A stretch of 64,000 bases of DNA from Flavobacteriaceae bacterium (GCA_024743095.1 JANSXF010000010.1:18909-82908); one strand, 5' to 3'. Counted from the first letter of the stretch, positions 50,877 through 60,203 are shown. The notes: generated by a model not told the origin, from the letters alone. Numbers and translations are program-made.

Positions 50877-53228
50877 CTAATTTTCTATGATGATGGGGTC
50901 GGTTGATAGTTTTACAATGGGATTGGCCCCGTTGGATTCCCTTGAGTCAATATTTATATGTTTGTTCTTTTGGACCACCTCAATGGCTTTTTCCCCAGAA
51001 ATTTCTTTCCCGTTCAAGGTAAAGGTTGCTCCTTGGGCGACCAATTTTTTAATGTGCTCTATTGGTTTTGGTGGCGCAGGAGGTGCCGGAGGTAGAACTG
51101 GATTGTGGGCTTTAGTGGCTTTCGCCCCCGCATCGCTTACAGGGGATATGGGTGGTTCAGGAGAACCTGGGGCCGGTGGGGCTGGTGGAAAATCAGGAAA
51201 CGGTTCGGCATCTTTACGTTGTTTCTCAGACATTTTACCATAGATTTCTTTTAAGCGTATCACCTCACTCTTTTTAATTGTCATGTGGTTACGGTCCATT
51301 TTATTGTACTTTTTGGCCAAGGTATTGTACTCTTTCATTTCTTCACGAGTGGCACTTCCTTGCTGTTGCATTTTTGGTCCCACAATATTGATGGTCGCGG
51401 TACCATATTCTTCAAAAATCATATCCACTTTTTGGATGATGTCTTTTGGGGTAGTGGCTTCCACATTAATGATCGAACGAATAGTTTTTTCTCGTTGACC
51501 AAAAGAGAGGTGGTCATTGATTTTTGAAAGCTCCTCCTTCAAATCTTTCAATGGGACCAACTTGTTTTGAAACAACAGCTTGCCACTTTTATTGATGTGG
51601 ATTTCAACCGGGTTGATGGTTTTGTTGACATCATTTTGATCCTGCTTTGAAGTATAAATGGCATAATTGGCTCTATTTCCAGGCCCCAAAGGAGTCATTC
51701 CTATTATTTCATTTCGCTTAATAATGTTGTTCAATGTGTTGGCAGGAACAATGGTCTCATCGTCAACAAGAACCAAATCATTCTTGGAATTTAGTCTTAT
51801 CCAACTGTCGCTCAAAAGATAGAAATCTTTATCCAATTGCATGAAGATGTTTTGATTGCCCTTTTTAGATATTTCTATTTTTTTGGCCAAAACAAAGTCT
51901 TTTTTAACCTCGGGATAATTGGTTAGTATAGTTTCATAATCAAGATTTTTTAGATTTGGAACTAGGGACGACAGCTGCCTTGCGCCTGATTCGTCTTGTC
52001 GTAAGCCAATGTAAATAGCAGAACTGATTTTACCTTGTAAATTTCCCCAATGCTGTATTTGAGTTGTGGAAACATAGCCCTCTTTTGCCACGTTGAAATC
52101 AAAAAATATTTCACTTGAACTAGAAACTTGAAATTCAATATTGTAATATCCGTGATTGTCGGTTTCTGCAAGTATACTTCCTTCGGAATCCGTAATAATA
52201 GCCTTTTCCAGGGGCAATAAGGTTTCTGAATCTAATATAAGACCTGCTAACTGTATAGATCTTGAGGAAATCCCATCTGTGGTCTCAAAACTTTTGTTTT
52301 CTGGGTACAATGATGTTTCTGTAAACTCGACAGGCGTGGTACGGGTTATTGTTTTCTTCTCACTAAACCCAAATAACAATAGGGCCGTGAGTGGCAGGAG
52401 CAATAGGCTCCTGAATAAAAATGATGCTTTTGATGTCTTTGTTTTCATGACTGTAAAACGTTTTTTGATTGATGAATAATTAATGGCATTTGCGATGCCG
52501 ACCGACTGATGATTTTCAATGCCGTTTGATAAGTACGACAAGAGTGTATTTTGATATTGTGAATGATCATGGCTCTTTTTGATCACCGCTTTGTCCGCTA
52601 AAAATTCATGGTTCAGCTTGATGGATGACTTAAAAAGATAGATCAGCGGGTTGAACCAAAGGAACACCTGTGCCACTTCGATAAGAAGAATGTCCAAACT
52701 ATGGCGTTGACGGGCATGGGTCTCTTCGTGCAGCAAAACTTCGTGGGGGATATTTTTAGCTTCAAATTGCTGTTGGTTCAAAAAGATAAAGTTGAAAAAT
52801 GTGTGGGGCGGTAATGTTTGGGACAAAAGCACCCTGGTCACAAAATTGTCCTTGAACTTGGGGTTCTTTTTGATGCGTAAACGAATGCGCAATAGATTGG
52901 CAATAAAACGCAGTCCGAATCCAATAACGCCCAATCCATAAATTATCCACAGCAAAAGTTGCCAATCAAAAACTGAGGTTTGTGGAATTGGGTGCTCGAT
53001 TCTCGTGTCAGCTCCTTGTTCCAACATCGGAGAGAGTGCACTCACGTTTGGCTCAATGGTATCAATATATTCTACAAACACCAGGTTGGGAATAACAAAC
53101 GAGATCGTAAGTGCCCCCAAAAGAAAGTAGCGCTTAAAATGGTGTATGCTTTCCTTTTCCAGCAATACTTTGTAGAAAACCAGAAAAGTGGTCAGGCATG
53201 CGGTAGATTTTAAAAGAAAGATCAGCAT
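50877..53228 (-). CDS. Second M56 (BlaR1-like) metallopeptidase
   Basis: 783 aa. Membrane helices at about 2-20, 33-53 and 88-112, zinc motif HEETH at 167-171, and EFLADKAVIKK as the third-ligand block. After a fourth helix (about 268-285) the outer part carries a carboxypeptidase-regulatory-like domain (about 325-405) and, near 680-740, a proline-rich stretch (PFPDFPPAPPAPGSPEPP and PPAPPAPPKP). No TonB-C repeat or penicillin-binding domain, so the sensed signal differs from the first module. It lies two bases after its blaI partner. Confidence 0.9.
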   Translation of the reverse strand: MLIFLLKSTACLTTFLVFYKVLLEKESIHHFKRYFLLGALTISFVIPNLVFVEYIDTIEPNVSALSPMLEQGADTRIEHPIPQTSVFDWQLLLWIIYGLGVIGFGLRFIANLLRIRLRIKKNPKFKDNFVTRVLLSQTLPPHTFFNFIFLNQQQFEAKNIPHEVLLHEETHARQRHSLDILLIEVAQVFLWFNPLIYLFKSSIKLNHEFLADKAVIKKSHDHSQYQNTLLSYLSNGIENHQSVGIANAINYSSIKKRFTVMKTKTSKASFLFRSLLLLPLTALLLFGFSEKKTITRTTPVEFTETSLYPENKSFETTDGISSRSIQLAGLILDSETLLPLEKAIITDSEGSILAETDNHGYYNIEFQVSSSSEIFFDFNVAKEGYVSTTQIQHWGNLQGKISSAIYIGLRQDESGARQLSSLVPNLKNLDYETILTNYPEVKKDFVLAKKIEISKKGNQNIFMQLDKDFYLLSDSWIRLNSKNDLVLVDDETIVPANTLNNIIKRNEIIGMTPLGPGNRANYAIYTSKQDQNDVNKTINPVEIHINKSGKLLFQNKLVPLKDLKEELSKINDHLSFGQREKTIRSIINVEATTPKDIIQKVDMIFEEYGTATINIVGPKMQQQGSATREEMKEYNTLAKKYNKMDRNHMTIKKSEVIRLKEIYGKMSEKQRKDAEPFPDFPPAPPAPGSPEPPISPVSDAGAKATKAHNPVLPPAPPAPPKPIEHIKKLVAQGATFTLNGKEISGEKAIEVVQKNKHINIDSRESNGANPIVKLSTDPIIIEN

Positions 53229-53230
53229 GA

Positions 53231-53596
53231 TTACTTCTTTTTGATTTCGTTGTCTATCAGTTTTTTCAAATCCTCCAATTCTTCCTTGCTCAAATTGGTC
53301 TCTTGGGCAAAGAAAGAAGCGAATTGGGTCGCACTATCGTTAAAAAAGTTTTTAATGAGCCCGTTCACATGCTTGGAGAAATAATCTTTCTTCCTCACCA
53401 AAGGGTAATATTCCCGGCTTCTGCCAATACTGTTGTAGGCAACAAAACCTTTGTCTGTCATCCGTTTCAATAGTGTCGCCACCGTAGTGGTAGCCGGTTT
53501 GGGTTCCGGATAGGCGTCCAAGAGGTCCTTCATGAAAGCCTTTTTAAGTTTCCAGACAATGTTCATGAGCTCTTCTTCGGATTTTGACAATTGCAT
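53231..53596 (-). CDS. Second BlaI/MecI/CopY-family repressor
   Basis: 121 aa. MQLSKSEEELMNIVWKLKKAFMKDLLDAYPEPKPATTTVATLLKRMTDKGFVAYNSIGRSREYYPLV is the winged-helix domain; the C-terminal helices are for dimerisation. Co-transcribed with the M56 gene. The likely target is the operator pair directly upstream, which differs in sequence from that of the first module. Confidence 0.92.
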   Translation of the reverse strand: MQLSKSEEELMNIVWKLKKAFMKDLLDAYPEPKPATTTVATLLKRMTDKGFVAYNSIGRSREYYPLVRKKDYFSKHVNGLIKNFFNDSATQFASFFAQETNLSKEELEDLKKLIDNEIKKK

Positions 53597-53618
53597 CTTT
53601 GATTATTTTAAATATTGC

Positions 53619-53683
53619 TCTACAAACATAGAACAAATATTTTAATTCTACAACTGTAGAGTTTTAATTAATTCAAAAGCAAT
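53619..53683 (-). promoter_or_regulatory. BlaI-type operators overlapping the promoter of the second module
   Basis: TCTACAACTGTAGA at 53647-53660 is palindromic around a two-base centre and holds TACA-N2-TGTA, the core known for BlaI/MecI operators. A weaker related site, TCTACAAACATAGA, lies at 53619-53632. Read on the minus strand, TATGTTTG inside the second site is a full -7 box. TTG inside the first site lies 20 bases upstream of it. Each promoter element is thus covered by an operator. Confidence 0.75.
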
Positions 53684-53729
53684 CATTTTGATACGGTAAA
53701 ATGTTAAGTTTGCGGTCAAACTATATACC

Positions 53730-54308
53730 ATGGCAGTACTTGAAGCTTTACAGGAGCGCAGCGGGAATACCTGCGAACTCTGTGGGTCAACCGAAAATTT
53801 ACAGGTTTATGAGGTACCTCCCGTGTCCACTGGGGGTCTGGATGGAAGTATTCTTGCCTGCAAAACCTGTATTGATCAAATTGAGAAACAGGAAGAGGTG
53901 GACTCCAATCATTGGAGATGCTTGAACGATAGTATGTGGAGCGAGCATGATACGGTAAAGGTGGTGGCGTGGCGAATGCTCAATCGTTTAAAGTCCGAAG
54001 GGTGGCCACAAGACCTGCTCGGTATGATGTACTTGGAAGATGAAACCCTGGAATGGGCCAAAGCTACCGGTGAAGGCAAAGAGGAGAGCGAAAAAATTAT
54101 CCATCGGGATGTAAATGGCAACATCCTTGAAAATGGCGATAATGTTGTTTTGATAAAGGATTTGAAGGTAAAGGGTTCAAGCATGGTCGCAAAGCAGGGA
54201 ACCGCCGTTAGACGGATTTCCCTGGATTACGAAAATGCCGAATATATTGAAGGCAAGGTAGATGGCCAGCAAATTGTTATCGTGACCAAATACGTTAAAA
54301 AGACCTAG
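53730..54308 (+). CDS. PhnA-domain zinc-ribbon protein
   Basis: 192 aa. N-terminal zinc ribbon with CELCGSTENLQVYEVPP and ILACKTCIDQI (two Cys pairs). The C-terminal PhnA (YjdM) domain is DVNGNILENGDNVVLIKDLKVKGSSMVAKQGTAVRRISLDYENAEYIEGKVDGQQIVIVTKYVKK. Named after phosphonate genes, but the family does not need them and its function is unclear. Divergent from the BlaI gene; tail-to-tail overlap of four bases with the dipeptidase. Confidence 0.88.
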   Translation: MAVLEALQERSGNTCELCGSTENLQVYEVPPVSTGGLDGSILACKTCIDQIEKQEEVDSNHWRCLNDSMWSEHDTVKVVAWRMLNRLKSEGWPQDLLGMMYLEDETLEWAKATGEGKEESEKIIHRDVNGNILENGDNVVLIKDLKVKGSSMVAKQGTAVRRISLDYENAEYIEGKVDGQQIVIVTKYVKKT

Positions 54309-55693
54309 GCCTTCATCTCCGTATAATATTTATAAAAATAGGGTATCGTCTCAATGCCCTTTAAAAAGTTCCAGACACCAAAATGCTCGTTGGGGGAGTG
54401 GATGGCATCGCTGTCCAACCCGAAACCTAACAGAATGGTTTTGCTATCGAAGACATTCTCAAAAAGTGCTACGATCGGAATACTTCCGCCAGTTCTCTGT
54501 GGAACCGGGGTTTTTCCAAAGGTGGTTTCCATGGCTTTTGAAGCGGCTTGGTACCCGTCGCTATCAATGGGGGTAACGTAAGCCTGTCCGCCATGGTGCG
54601 GAGAAACCTTCACCTTAACGCTTTTTGGTGCCAGCGATTCAAAATGTTTGGTGAACAGGTCTGTAATCTCGTGCCAATCTTGGTTCGGCACCAATCGCAT
54701 TGAAATTTTGGCGTATGCCTTGCTAGTAATTACTGTTTTTGCACCTTCACCGGTATAGCCGCCCCAAATTCCGTTCACATCCAAGGTCGGACGGATACCA
54801 AATCGCTCAGGGGTCATGTAGCCTTTTTCGCCATGCACGTCGCCTATGTCCAATGATTTTTTATAGGCTTCCAAATTGAATGGGGCCTTTGCCATTTCAG
54901 CACGCTCATCGTCCGGGATAACCTGGACCTTATCGTAAAATCCTGGAATGGTGATATGGTTATCTTCATCATGCAGTTGTGCGATCATTTTTGCCAAAAC
55001 GTTGATTGGGTTTGGTGCAGCACCACCATATATCCCAGAGTGAAGATCACGGTTTGCCCCGGTCACTTCAACCTCAACATAGCTCAGTCCACGAAGTCCG
55101 GTAGTGATGGATGGCGTATCGTTTGCAATCATTCCCGTGTCGGAAATAAGGATAATATCGTTTTTGAGTTTTTCGCTGTTTTCCTTTAGGAAATCTTCCA
55201 AACTATCGCTTCCTACTTCTTCCTCGCCCTCGATCATAAACTTGACGTTGCAAGGCAATTCATCGTTCTGGATCATGTACTCTACGGCCTTTACGTGCAT
55301 AAAGAACTGTCCCTTGTCATCACACGCGCCACGGGCAAAAATGGCCCCATCGGGATGCAGTTCGGTTTTTTTGATTACCGGTTCAAATGGTGGGGAGGTC
55401 CACAGGTTCATCGGGTCTGGCGGTTGCACATCGTAGTGTCCGTATACCAAAACGGTCGGTAAATTAGGGTTGATGATTTTATCGCCGTAAACTACCGGGT
55501 ATCCTTTGGTCTCGCAAATCTCGGTATTGTCACAACCGGCATCATCCAAAGATTTTTTAACCGCCCTTGCGGCTTCCAGCACATCCTTAGCGTATGCTTT
55601 GTCCGCACTAATAGAGGGAATCTTTAGAAGGTCGATCAACTCGTTGATAAATCTGTCTTTGTTGGAATTAATGTAATTATTGATGTCTTTCAT
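54305..55693 (-). CDS. M20-family dipeptidase
   Basis: 462 aa. Zinc-binding and catalytic blocks: VLVYGHYDVQPPDPMNLW, FARGACDDKGQFFMHVKA (bridging Asp), and MIEGEEEVGSDSLEDFL (catalytic Glu pair). C-terminal HSPNEHFGVWNF holds the last metal His. The length and order match cytosolic dipeptidases of the PepV/CNDP type. No signal peptide. Upstream lies tRNA-Leu. Substrate specificity is not set by sequence alone. Confidence 0.92.
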   Translation of the reverse strand: MKDINNYINSNKDRFINELIDLLKIPSISADKAYAKDVLEAARAVKKSLDDAGCDNTEICETKGYPVVYGDKIINPNLPTVLVYGHYDVQPPDPMNLWTSPPFEPVIKKTELHPDGAIFARGACDDKGQFFMHVKAVEYMIQNDELPCNVKFMIEGEEEVGSDSLEDFLKENSEKLKNDIILISDTGMIANDTPSITTGLRGLSYVEVEVTGANRDLHSGIYGGAAPNPINVLAKMIAQLHDEDNHITIPGFYDKVQVIPDDERAEMAKAPFNLEAYKKSLDIGDVHGEKGYMTPERFGIRPTLDVNGIWGGYTGEGAKTVITSKAYAKISMRLVPNQDWHEITDLFTKHFESLAPKSVKVKVSPHHGGQAYVTPIDSDGYQAASKAMETTFGKTPVPQRTGGSIPIVALFENVFDSKTILLGFGLDSDAIHSPNEHFGVWNFLKGIETIPYFYKYYTEMKA

Positions 55694-55750
55694 AAATGAT
55701 TTAAAAAGGACCCTAAAAGTACAAAAAACAAGTTTTTAAAGGGTGGGCAT

Positions 55751-55779
55751 TTGCAAATCGGAAAATTGATTTATATTTG
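55751..55779 (+). promoter_or_regulatory. Promoter of tRNA-Leu
   Basis: TTG at 55751-55753 and TATATTTG at 55772-55779, 18 bases apart, match the Bacteroidetes TTG/TAnnTTTG pattern. The transcript start is about 55784, seven bases before the tRNA. Confidence 0.7.
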
Positions 55780-55790
55780 CACTCCAATTC

Positions 55791-55872
55791 GCGGGTGTGG
55801 TGGAATTGGTAGACACGCTAGACTTAGGATCTAGTGCCGCAAGGCGTGGGGGTTCGACTCCCTTCACCCGCA
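55791..55872 (+). tRNA. tRNA-Leu (UAG)
   Basis: Acceptor GCGGGTG/CACCCGC with discriminator A; D-stem GTG/CAC; anticodon stem CTAGA/TCTAG around CTTAGGA (anticodon UAG); long variable arm TGCC-GCAA-GGCG; T-loop TTCGACT. CCA is not encoded. The intact reference for the ICE-borne copy at 3331-3412. Confidence 0.97.
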
Positions 55873-55877
55873 CAGGT

Positions 55878-55918
55878 AAAAGACTTGAACGGCTATGTTT
55901 AAGTCTTTTTTATTTTTG
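55878..55918 (+). terminator. Terminator after tRNA-Leu
   Basis: AAAAGACTTGAAC and GTTTAAGTCTTTT form a 13-bp stem (one G-U) with loop GGCTAT, followed by a T-rich tract, six bases past the tRNA. Confidence 0.8.
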
Positions 55919-56293
55919 TTTTTTCCGAACGAATCGAAAAAACTGTATTGATACCATCGGAATAAATTAGGAAGACTTTCTTGATTTTATTTGCTGTTGA
56001 CCCGAATATCTTTTTTAAGGTCAGGAAATGAATGACAGGCAATTTTAAAAAATTCTTGGATCTTTGTTGGTATGGGAGAATAATTGTAAATTTAAGACAG
56101 TCAGGTATTTGAAATAATACGAGTTCCCACTAATATTTAGGAAGTGGTGGAATTCGTTAACTAATCTTTGGCTGGGTTAATTTTTTTTACAATAAAACAC
56201 TATTATTGAAGTTTTAAATTAGCAACAAATATTGATATTTATCAATTTTTGACTGTAAACCAAACTTAAACTAAATAAATAGGCCAAAAAGCT
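55919..56293. other. Gene-free stretch before the response regulator
   Basis: 375 AT-rich bases with no supported ORF on either strand. TTTTTG runs near 56245-56255 could form part of a promoter for the response regulator at 56294, but no full TAnnTTTG box was found. No repeat, tRNA or terminator was seen beyond the tRNA-Leu terminator. Confidence 0.5.
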
Positions 56294-56683
56294 ATGTACA
56301 AGGAAATATACTTGGTCGATGATGAAGACCTAGTGAATACCGTTAACACGATTCACTTTAGAAGGATGGGATTGGAAGATAGGGTTAAGAGCTTTACTAA
56401 TCCAGAGTTGGCCCTAGACGATCTCAGATTTAGAGATGATCCAAATGTAAAAACACTTATACTGTTGGATATTAATATGCCGGAAATGAGTGGCTTTGAG
56501 TTTTTGGAATTTATGATGCTCGAAAGTTTTCCTGAGTCCAATGAGGTCCTTTTGGTAACTTCCTCCGAGGCCGATACCGATAAGGAAGAAGCCGAAAAGT
56601 ATCGAAAGTACGTTAGGGAATTTATAACTAAACCGTTAAGGATCGAGCATTTGGAAGATTATTTACAAAGCGCTAACAGATAG
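56294..56683 (+). CDS. Single-domain response regulator
   Basis: 129-aa receiver domain. Acidic pocket in YLVDDEDLVNTV, phospho-acceptor Asp in LLDINMPEMSGFEFL, Thr/Ser in LLVTSSEAD, Lys in TKPLRIEHL. No output domain, so it signals by protein contact (CheY-like). A histidine kinase gene follows 76 bases on, its likely partner. Confidence 0.92.
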   Translation: MYKEIYLVDDEDLVNTVNTIHFRRMGLEDRVKSFTNPELALDDLRFRDDPNVKTLILLDINMPEMSGFEFLEFMMLESFPESNEVLLVTSSEADTDKEEAEKYRKYVREFITKPLRIEHLEDYLQSANR

Positions 56684-56759
56684 TTTCTTGGAAATACGCC
56701 ACTTTTTGTTGCCATAACGGCAAAATCAGTCTACTTCGATTTTACCAAGACTTTAATCA

Positions 56760-58223
56760 GTGAAAAAAAAACAAGGGTTGATCCATAACAAAATTGAAAT
56801 TGTTGACGACAGAAAAGACGTCGTCTGGGCAATGGATATGGAGTATAAACTTACCGCTTTCAATTCATCTTTTAAAGCACATGTTGAGGATCTTGGGTTT
56901 ACTGAAGTGGCCAGTGGCATGGATTTAAAAGAGATATACGCATCCGGACATTTTTTTAATCCTTGTCAACAGGGGTGTCAGCGCGCATTCGATAAATACG
57001 CAACTACTTCGAAGCATACTTTTGAGAGCGAGGGCCGAGTGGTGGTGCACGAGTTTTCTTTCCAACCTTTTATGAACAGTTCGGGTGAGGTGGTCGGATG
57101 TTGCATATGGCAAAAGGATATATCGCGGGAAGTGGACAATAACCACCGCATAATGGAGAGTGAAAGAAAATATAGGGAGGCACAAGAAGTGGCCAATGTG
57201 GGCCATTGGAGCTGGGACATGAAAGAGGACAAAATTATTTGGTCCAACCAACTGTTTCGAATATTTGAGCAAGATCCCGATGGGTTTGAAGCTACTTTTG
57301 ACTCCTTGCTCGGTATTATCCATCCAGATGATCGTGAACCATTTACGATTGATGTAGAAAATAGTTTGACCAAGAACAAGATGCACGATATTATCCACAG
57401 GATTGTATTGGCCGGAGGAAAAATAAGGTATGTCCATCAAAAGGGGAGACCTTTTTATGATGAGTACGGAAAGCCTTATCGAATGTCGGGAACTACCCAA
57501 GATGTTACCAAGGATGTAATATCCCACCAACAAATTGTGGAACAGAATCACGAACTTCAGAATTTTGTTCGAATCATTTCGCATAATCTACGTGGGCCTA
57601 TTTCCAATGTTTTGATGTTGTCCAAGATATATGAATGGGGCAAAGACGCTATGAACGATGATATCGTAAGGAAAATAGAACACACCACCGAAGCTTTGGA
57701 CCAAACAATTAAAGACCTGCACCTTTCCTTATCCTTGAAATCTGCAGACAAGGAGAAATTCAGGGAAGTTCACCTTAAGGATGTCATGAAGGATGTGGAT
57801 GGCCTTTTATCCGAAGAGATTATCAAATACAAAGCTACCATCCATACAGATTTCACTGAAGTAGATTTGGTATTTGGAGCCAAGAGCTATGTAGTGAATA
57901 TCTTTTACAATCTTACTTTAAACGCAATCAATTATGCTAAAGATGATGTGCCCCCTATTATTTCCATAAATACCGAGGAGACCGTTGATACAATTTTAAT
58001 AAGGTTTACAGACAATGGAATTGGTATGGAACTTACGCCGGAAAAGGAACGAAAGATTTTTGATATGTACGGCAGATTGAGCGGCACTACCGAAGGAAAG
58101 GGGTTTGGGTTGTACCTGGTAAAAACCCAAGTAGAGGCGATGGATGGTAAAATTGAGGTGGAAAGTGAAAAAGGCGTGGGCACAACCTTTGTTGTTACCT
58201 TTCCAAAGAACAACGTCAATTAA
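56760..58223 (+). CDS. PAS-domain sensor histidine kinase
   Basis: 487 aa from GTG 56760. No membrane helices, so cytosolic. First PAS-like domain about 10-120, second about 135-250 (ANVGHWSWDMKEDKIIWSNQLFRIFEQ, IHPDDREPFT, FYDEYGKPYRMSGTTQDVT). HisKA follows with the phospho-His in FVRIISHNLRGPISNVLML. HATPase motifs are NLTLNAINYAK (N), FTDNGIGM (G1), and GKGFGLYLVKTQ (G2). It pairs with the receiver gene upstream. PAS cofactor unknown. Tail overlap of four bases with the dehydratase. Confidence 0.92.
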   Translation: MKKKQGLIHNKIEIVDDRKDVVWAMDMEYKLTAFNSSFKAHVEDLGFTEVASGMDLKEIYASGHFFNPCQQGCQRAFDKYATTSKHTFESEGRVVVHEFSFQPFMNSSGEVVGCCIWQKDISREVDNNHRIMESERKYREAQEVANVGHWSWDMKEDKIIWSNQLFRIFEQDPDGFEATFDSLLGIIHPDDREPFTIDVENSLTKNKMHDIIHRIVLAGGKIRYVHQKGRPFYDEYGKPYRMSGTTQDVTKDVISHQQIVEQNHELQNFVRIISHNLRGPISNVLMLSKIYEWGKDAMNDDIVRKIEHTTEALDQTIKDLHLSLSLKSADKEKFREVHLKDVMKDVDGLLSEEIIKYKATIHTDFTEVDLVFGAKSYVVNIFYNLTLNAINYAKDDVPPIISINTEETVDTILIRFTDNGIGMELTPEKERKIFDMYGRLSGTTEGKGFGLYLVKTQVEAMDGKIEVESEKGVGTTFVVTFPKNNVN

Positions 58224-59155
58224 AACGGCAACCCACTTAGGTCCACATTTCCTCCGGAGATCACGACCCCTATTTTTTTCCCTCTTAAATTATCTTTTTG
58301 TTTCAATACGGCTGCCAGTGCCACAGCACTGGAGGGTTCACACACAATTTTGAGCCGCTCCCAGATCAATCGCATCGCAGTAATAATTTCTTCCTCCGTT
58401 ACCCTGACAATTTCTTCTACATACTTTTGAATGATGGGGAAATTCCTGTCGCCAAGTTGCGTTTTAAGTCCATCGGCAATGGTATTGGAATTGGTATTGG
58501 TCTCTATTTTTCCACTTTTTAGGGAACGATGGGCATCATCTACTTCAAAGGGCTCTCCTCCAATGGTTTTGCAATCATTTCCAAAATAATGGGCGGACAA
58601 AGCTGTGCCCGCAATTAAACCGCCGCCGCCAACGGGGGAGAATACATAGGCCAGGTCTGCATGGACTTCCAACAATTCCTTACAGGCCGTACCTTGTCCT
58701 AAGATTACTTGGTCATCATTGGATGGATGGATAAAAACAGCTCCATGTTCCTGTACTATTTTTTCAGATGTCCGTTCTCTGGCTTCCAAAGTGGGTTCGC
58801 ATTCAATCAAAATACCACCATAGCCCTTGACCGCTTGTTTTTTTACTTCTGGAGCCGAATTCGGCATCACGATATAGGCCTTTACTCCCAAACTTTTTGC
58901 AGAAAGTGATAGGGCTTGTGCAAAATTTCCCGAAGAATGGGTAACGACACCACTCCTTTTTTGCCCATCTGTAAGTTGTATAATGGCATTGGCCGCCCCG
59001 CGCATTTTAAAGGCGCCCATACGCTGAAAGTTCTCGCACTTAAAATAAAGGTCGGCCCCGGCCATCTCGTTTATAAGACGTGAAGTGAGAACGGGCGTGT
59101 TATGGATAAAAGGTTTTATCCGCTCGTGAGAGTCAATTAATTGTTGTTTGTCCAT
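58220..59155 (-). CDS. Threonine/serine dehydratase-type PLP enzyme
   Basis: 311 aa, fold-type II. PLP-binding Lys in ENFQRMGAFKMRGAANAI; SSGNFAQALSLSAK is the substrate loop, and VGGGGLIAGTALSA binds the cofactor phosphate; VISGGNVDL ends the family pattern. No C-terminal ACT domain, so it is the catabolic (TdcB-like) or serine racemase-like form rather than biosynthetic IlvA. Threonine to 2-oxobutyrate is the likely reaction. Alone by context. Confidence 0.88.
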   Translation of the reverse strand: MDKQQLIDSHERIKPFIHNTPVLTSRLINEMAGADLYFKCENFQRMGAFKMRGAANAIIQLTDGQKRSGVVTHSSGNFAQALSLSAKSLGVKAYIVMPNSAPEVKKQAVKGYGGILIECEPTLEARERTSEKIVQEHGAVFIHPSNDDQVILGQGTACKELLEVHADLAYVFSPVGGGGLIAGTALSAHYFGNDCKTIGGEPFEVDDAHRSLKSGKIETNTNSNTIADGLKTQLGDRNFPIIQKYVEEIVRVTEEEIITAMRLIWERLKIVCEPSSAVALAAVLKQKDNLRGKKIGVVISGGNVDLSGLPF

Positions 59156-59213
59156 AGGTTGCCTTTAGCGGTTTTGTGGAATCAAAACTCGGCGTAAAGA
59201 TAACAATGGGATG

Positions 59214-60122
59214 TTAATTGTGGGTCTCTACTTTCTCCTTCTCTTCTTTTGATTCGAGGGAGACACCTTCCATACCAAGTTCTGGAATTACCAGTAACGG
59301 TATCTGGGTGTGGAAAGCCGTTCTTTTGATGATGGGCTCACGTGTCATTTTTTCCATATAGCTATGCTGATAGTTCAACATGGCCAACAAGTGGATGCCC
59401 AATTCTTTTGAGAAAGTTTCCAAAGTATGTGAAACTGAGTTGAGTTCGGAAACCGTATGCACGTAATGTTCCACATCGGTTAGGTAGCGACGTAGCATAT
59501 TTAAATTGAACTGTTGGAGCTCGGTTAAAGCTTTAATGCCGTACTGTACATGGACGATTCGAATAGTGGCGCCGAACATTTTTGCCAAATCCAATAGCGG
59601 GAAAAGTTCGGATGTGGTATAAAAACGGTTGAAATCCGTGGCAAAGGCAATTTCAGAAGGTGTTACATATTCAAAATGGTACGGAATGGCCAGGACAGGG
59701 CATTTTCGGATACTTTTAATAATGCGCACGGTGTTGCTGCCCATAAAAACTTCGTCCACTCCTGAAGCTCCCTTGGTCCCTGTAACCACTAAATGGATGC
59801 CAAATGTTTCCACAATATCCTTCACCTCTTCCACCAATAGATTAAAGGAAGAAATGGTCTCGAATTTGTGATTGGGGTTTCCGTATTTGGTTTGAATACG
59901 CTTTACGGTCTTGTTCAGGCCTTGTTCGGAACTCTCCCTTACCGCGTCAACAATGCGGACTCCATCGATCATTTTGGCCATAAACCGGCTGCTCGGGATA
60001 ACCGGGGTGTAGGTGTTTAGCAAGTAAAACGTGCAACGCCTGTTGCGGAACAATTGCATGGCATAGTCAATGGCATTCCATGCATTTTCCGAAAAATCCG
60101 TGGGTATTAATATCTTTTGCAT
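59214..60122 (-). CDS. Universal stress protein with two Usp domains
   Basis: 302 aa with two Usp folds (about 1-150 and 150-285). KILIPTDFSENAWNAIDYAMQLF starts the first; VTGTKGASGVDEVFMGSNTVRIIKSIRKCPVLAIP carries the G-x2-G-x9-G-(S/T) ATP-binding pattern. The second (EIAFATDFNRFYTTSELFPLL) is more divergent. Upstream lies a Crp/Fnr-like palindrome, so low-oxygen or stress induction is likely. Fnr-type regulator gene is next upstream on the same strand. Confidence 0.9.
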   Translation of the reverse strand: MQKILIPTDFSENAWNAIDYAMQLFRNRRCTFYLLNTYTPVIPSSRFMAKMIDGVRIVDAVRESSEQGLNKTVKRIQTKYGNPNHKFETISSFNLLVEEVKDIVETFGIHLVVTGTKGASGVDEVFMGSNTVRIIKSIRKCPVLAIPYHFEYVTPSEIAFATDFNRFYTTSELFPLLDLAKMFGATIRIVHVQYGIKALTELQQFNLNMLRRYLTDVEHYVHTVSELNSVSHTLETFSKELGIHLLAMLNYQHSYMEKMTREPIIKRTAFHTQIPLLVIPELGMEGVSLESKEEKEKVETHN

Positions 60123-60144
60123 CGGACTAAGATTTACGATGCGA

Positions 60145-60187
60145 TAAAATTAGACCTAAGGGTCAGGGGATACTATGACAATTGTCA
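60145..60187 (-). promoter_or_regulatory. Crp/Fnr-like palindrome and -7 box of the usp gene
   Basis: TGACAATTGTCA at 60176-60187 is a perfect 12-bp palindrome of the TGA-N6-TCA type. On the minus strand TAATTTTA (60145-60152) is a near -7 box, putting the start near 60140 and the palindrome centre at about -41.5, the class II activator position. Confidence 0.5.
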
Positions 60188-60203
60188 GGTTTGGGGAAAT
60201 GGC

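Noticed and set aside
56925..57584. 219-codon minus-strand ORF
   Set aside because: Antisense to the histidine kinase; the kinase motifs fix the coding strand.
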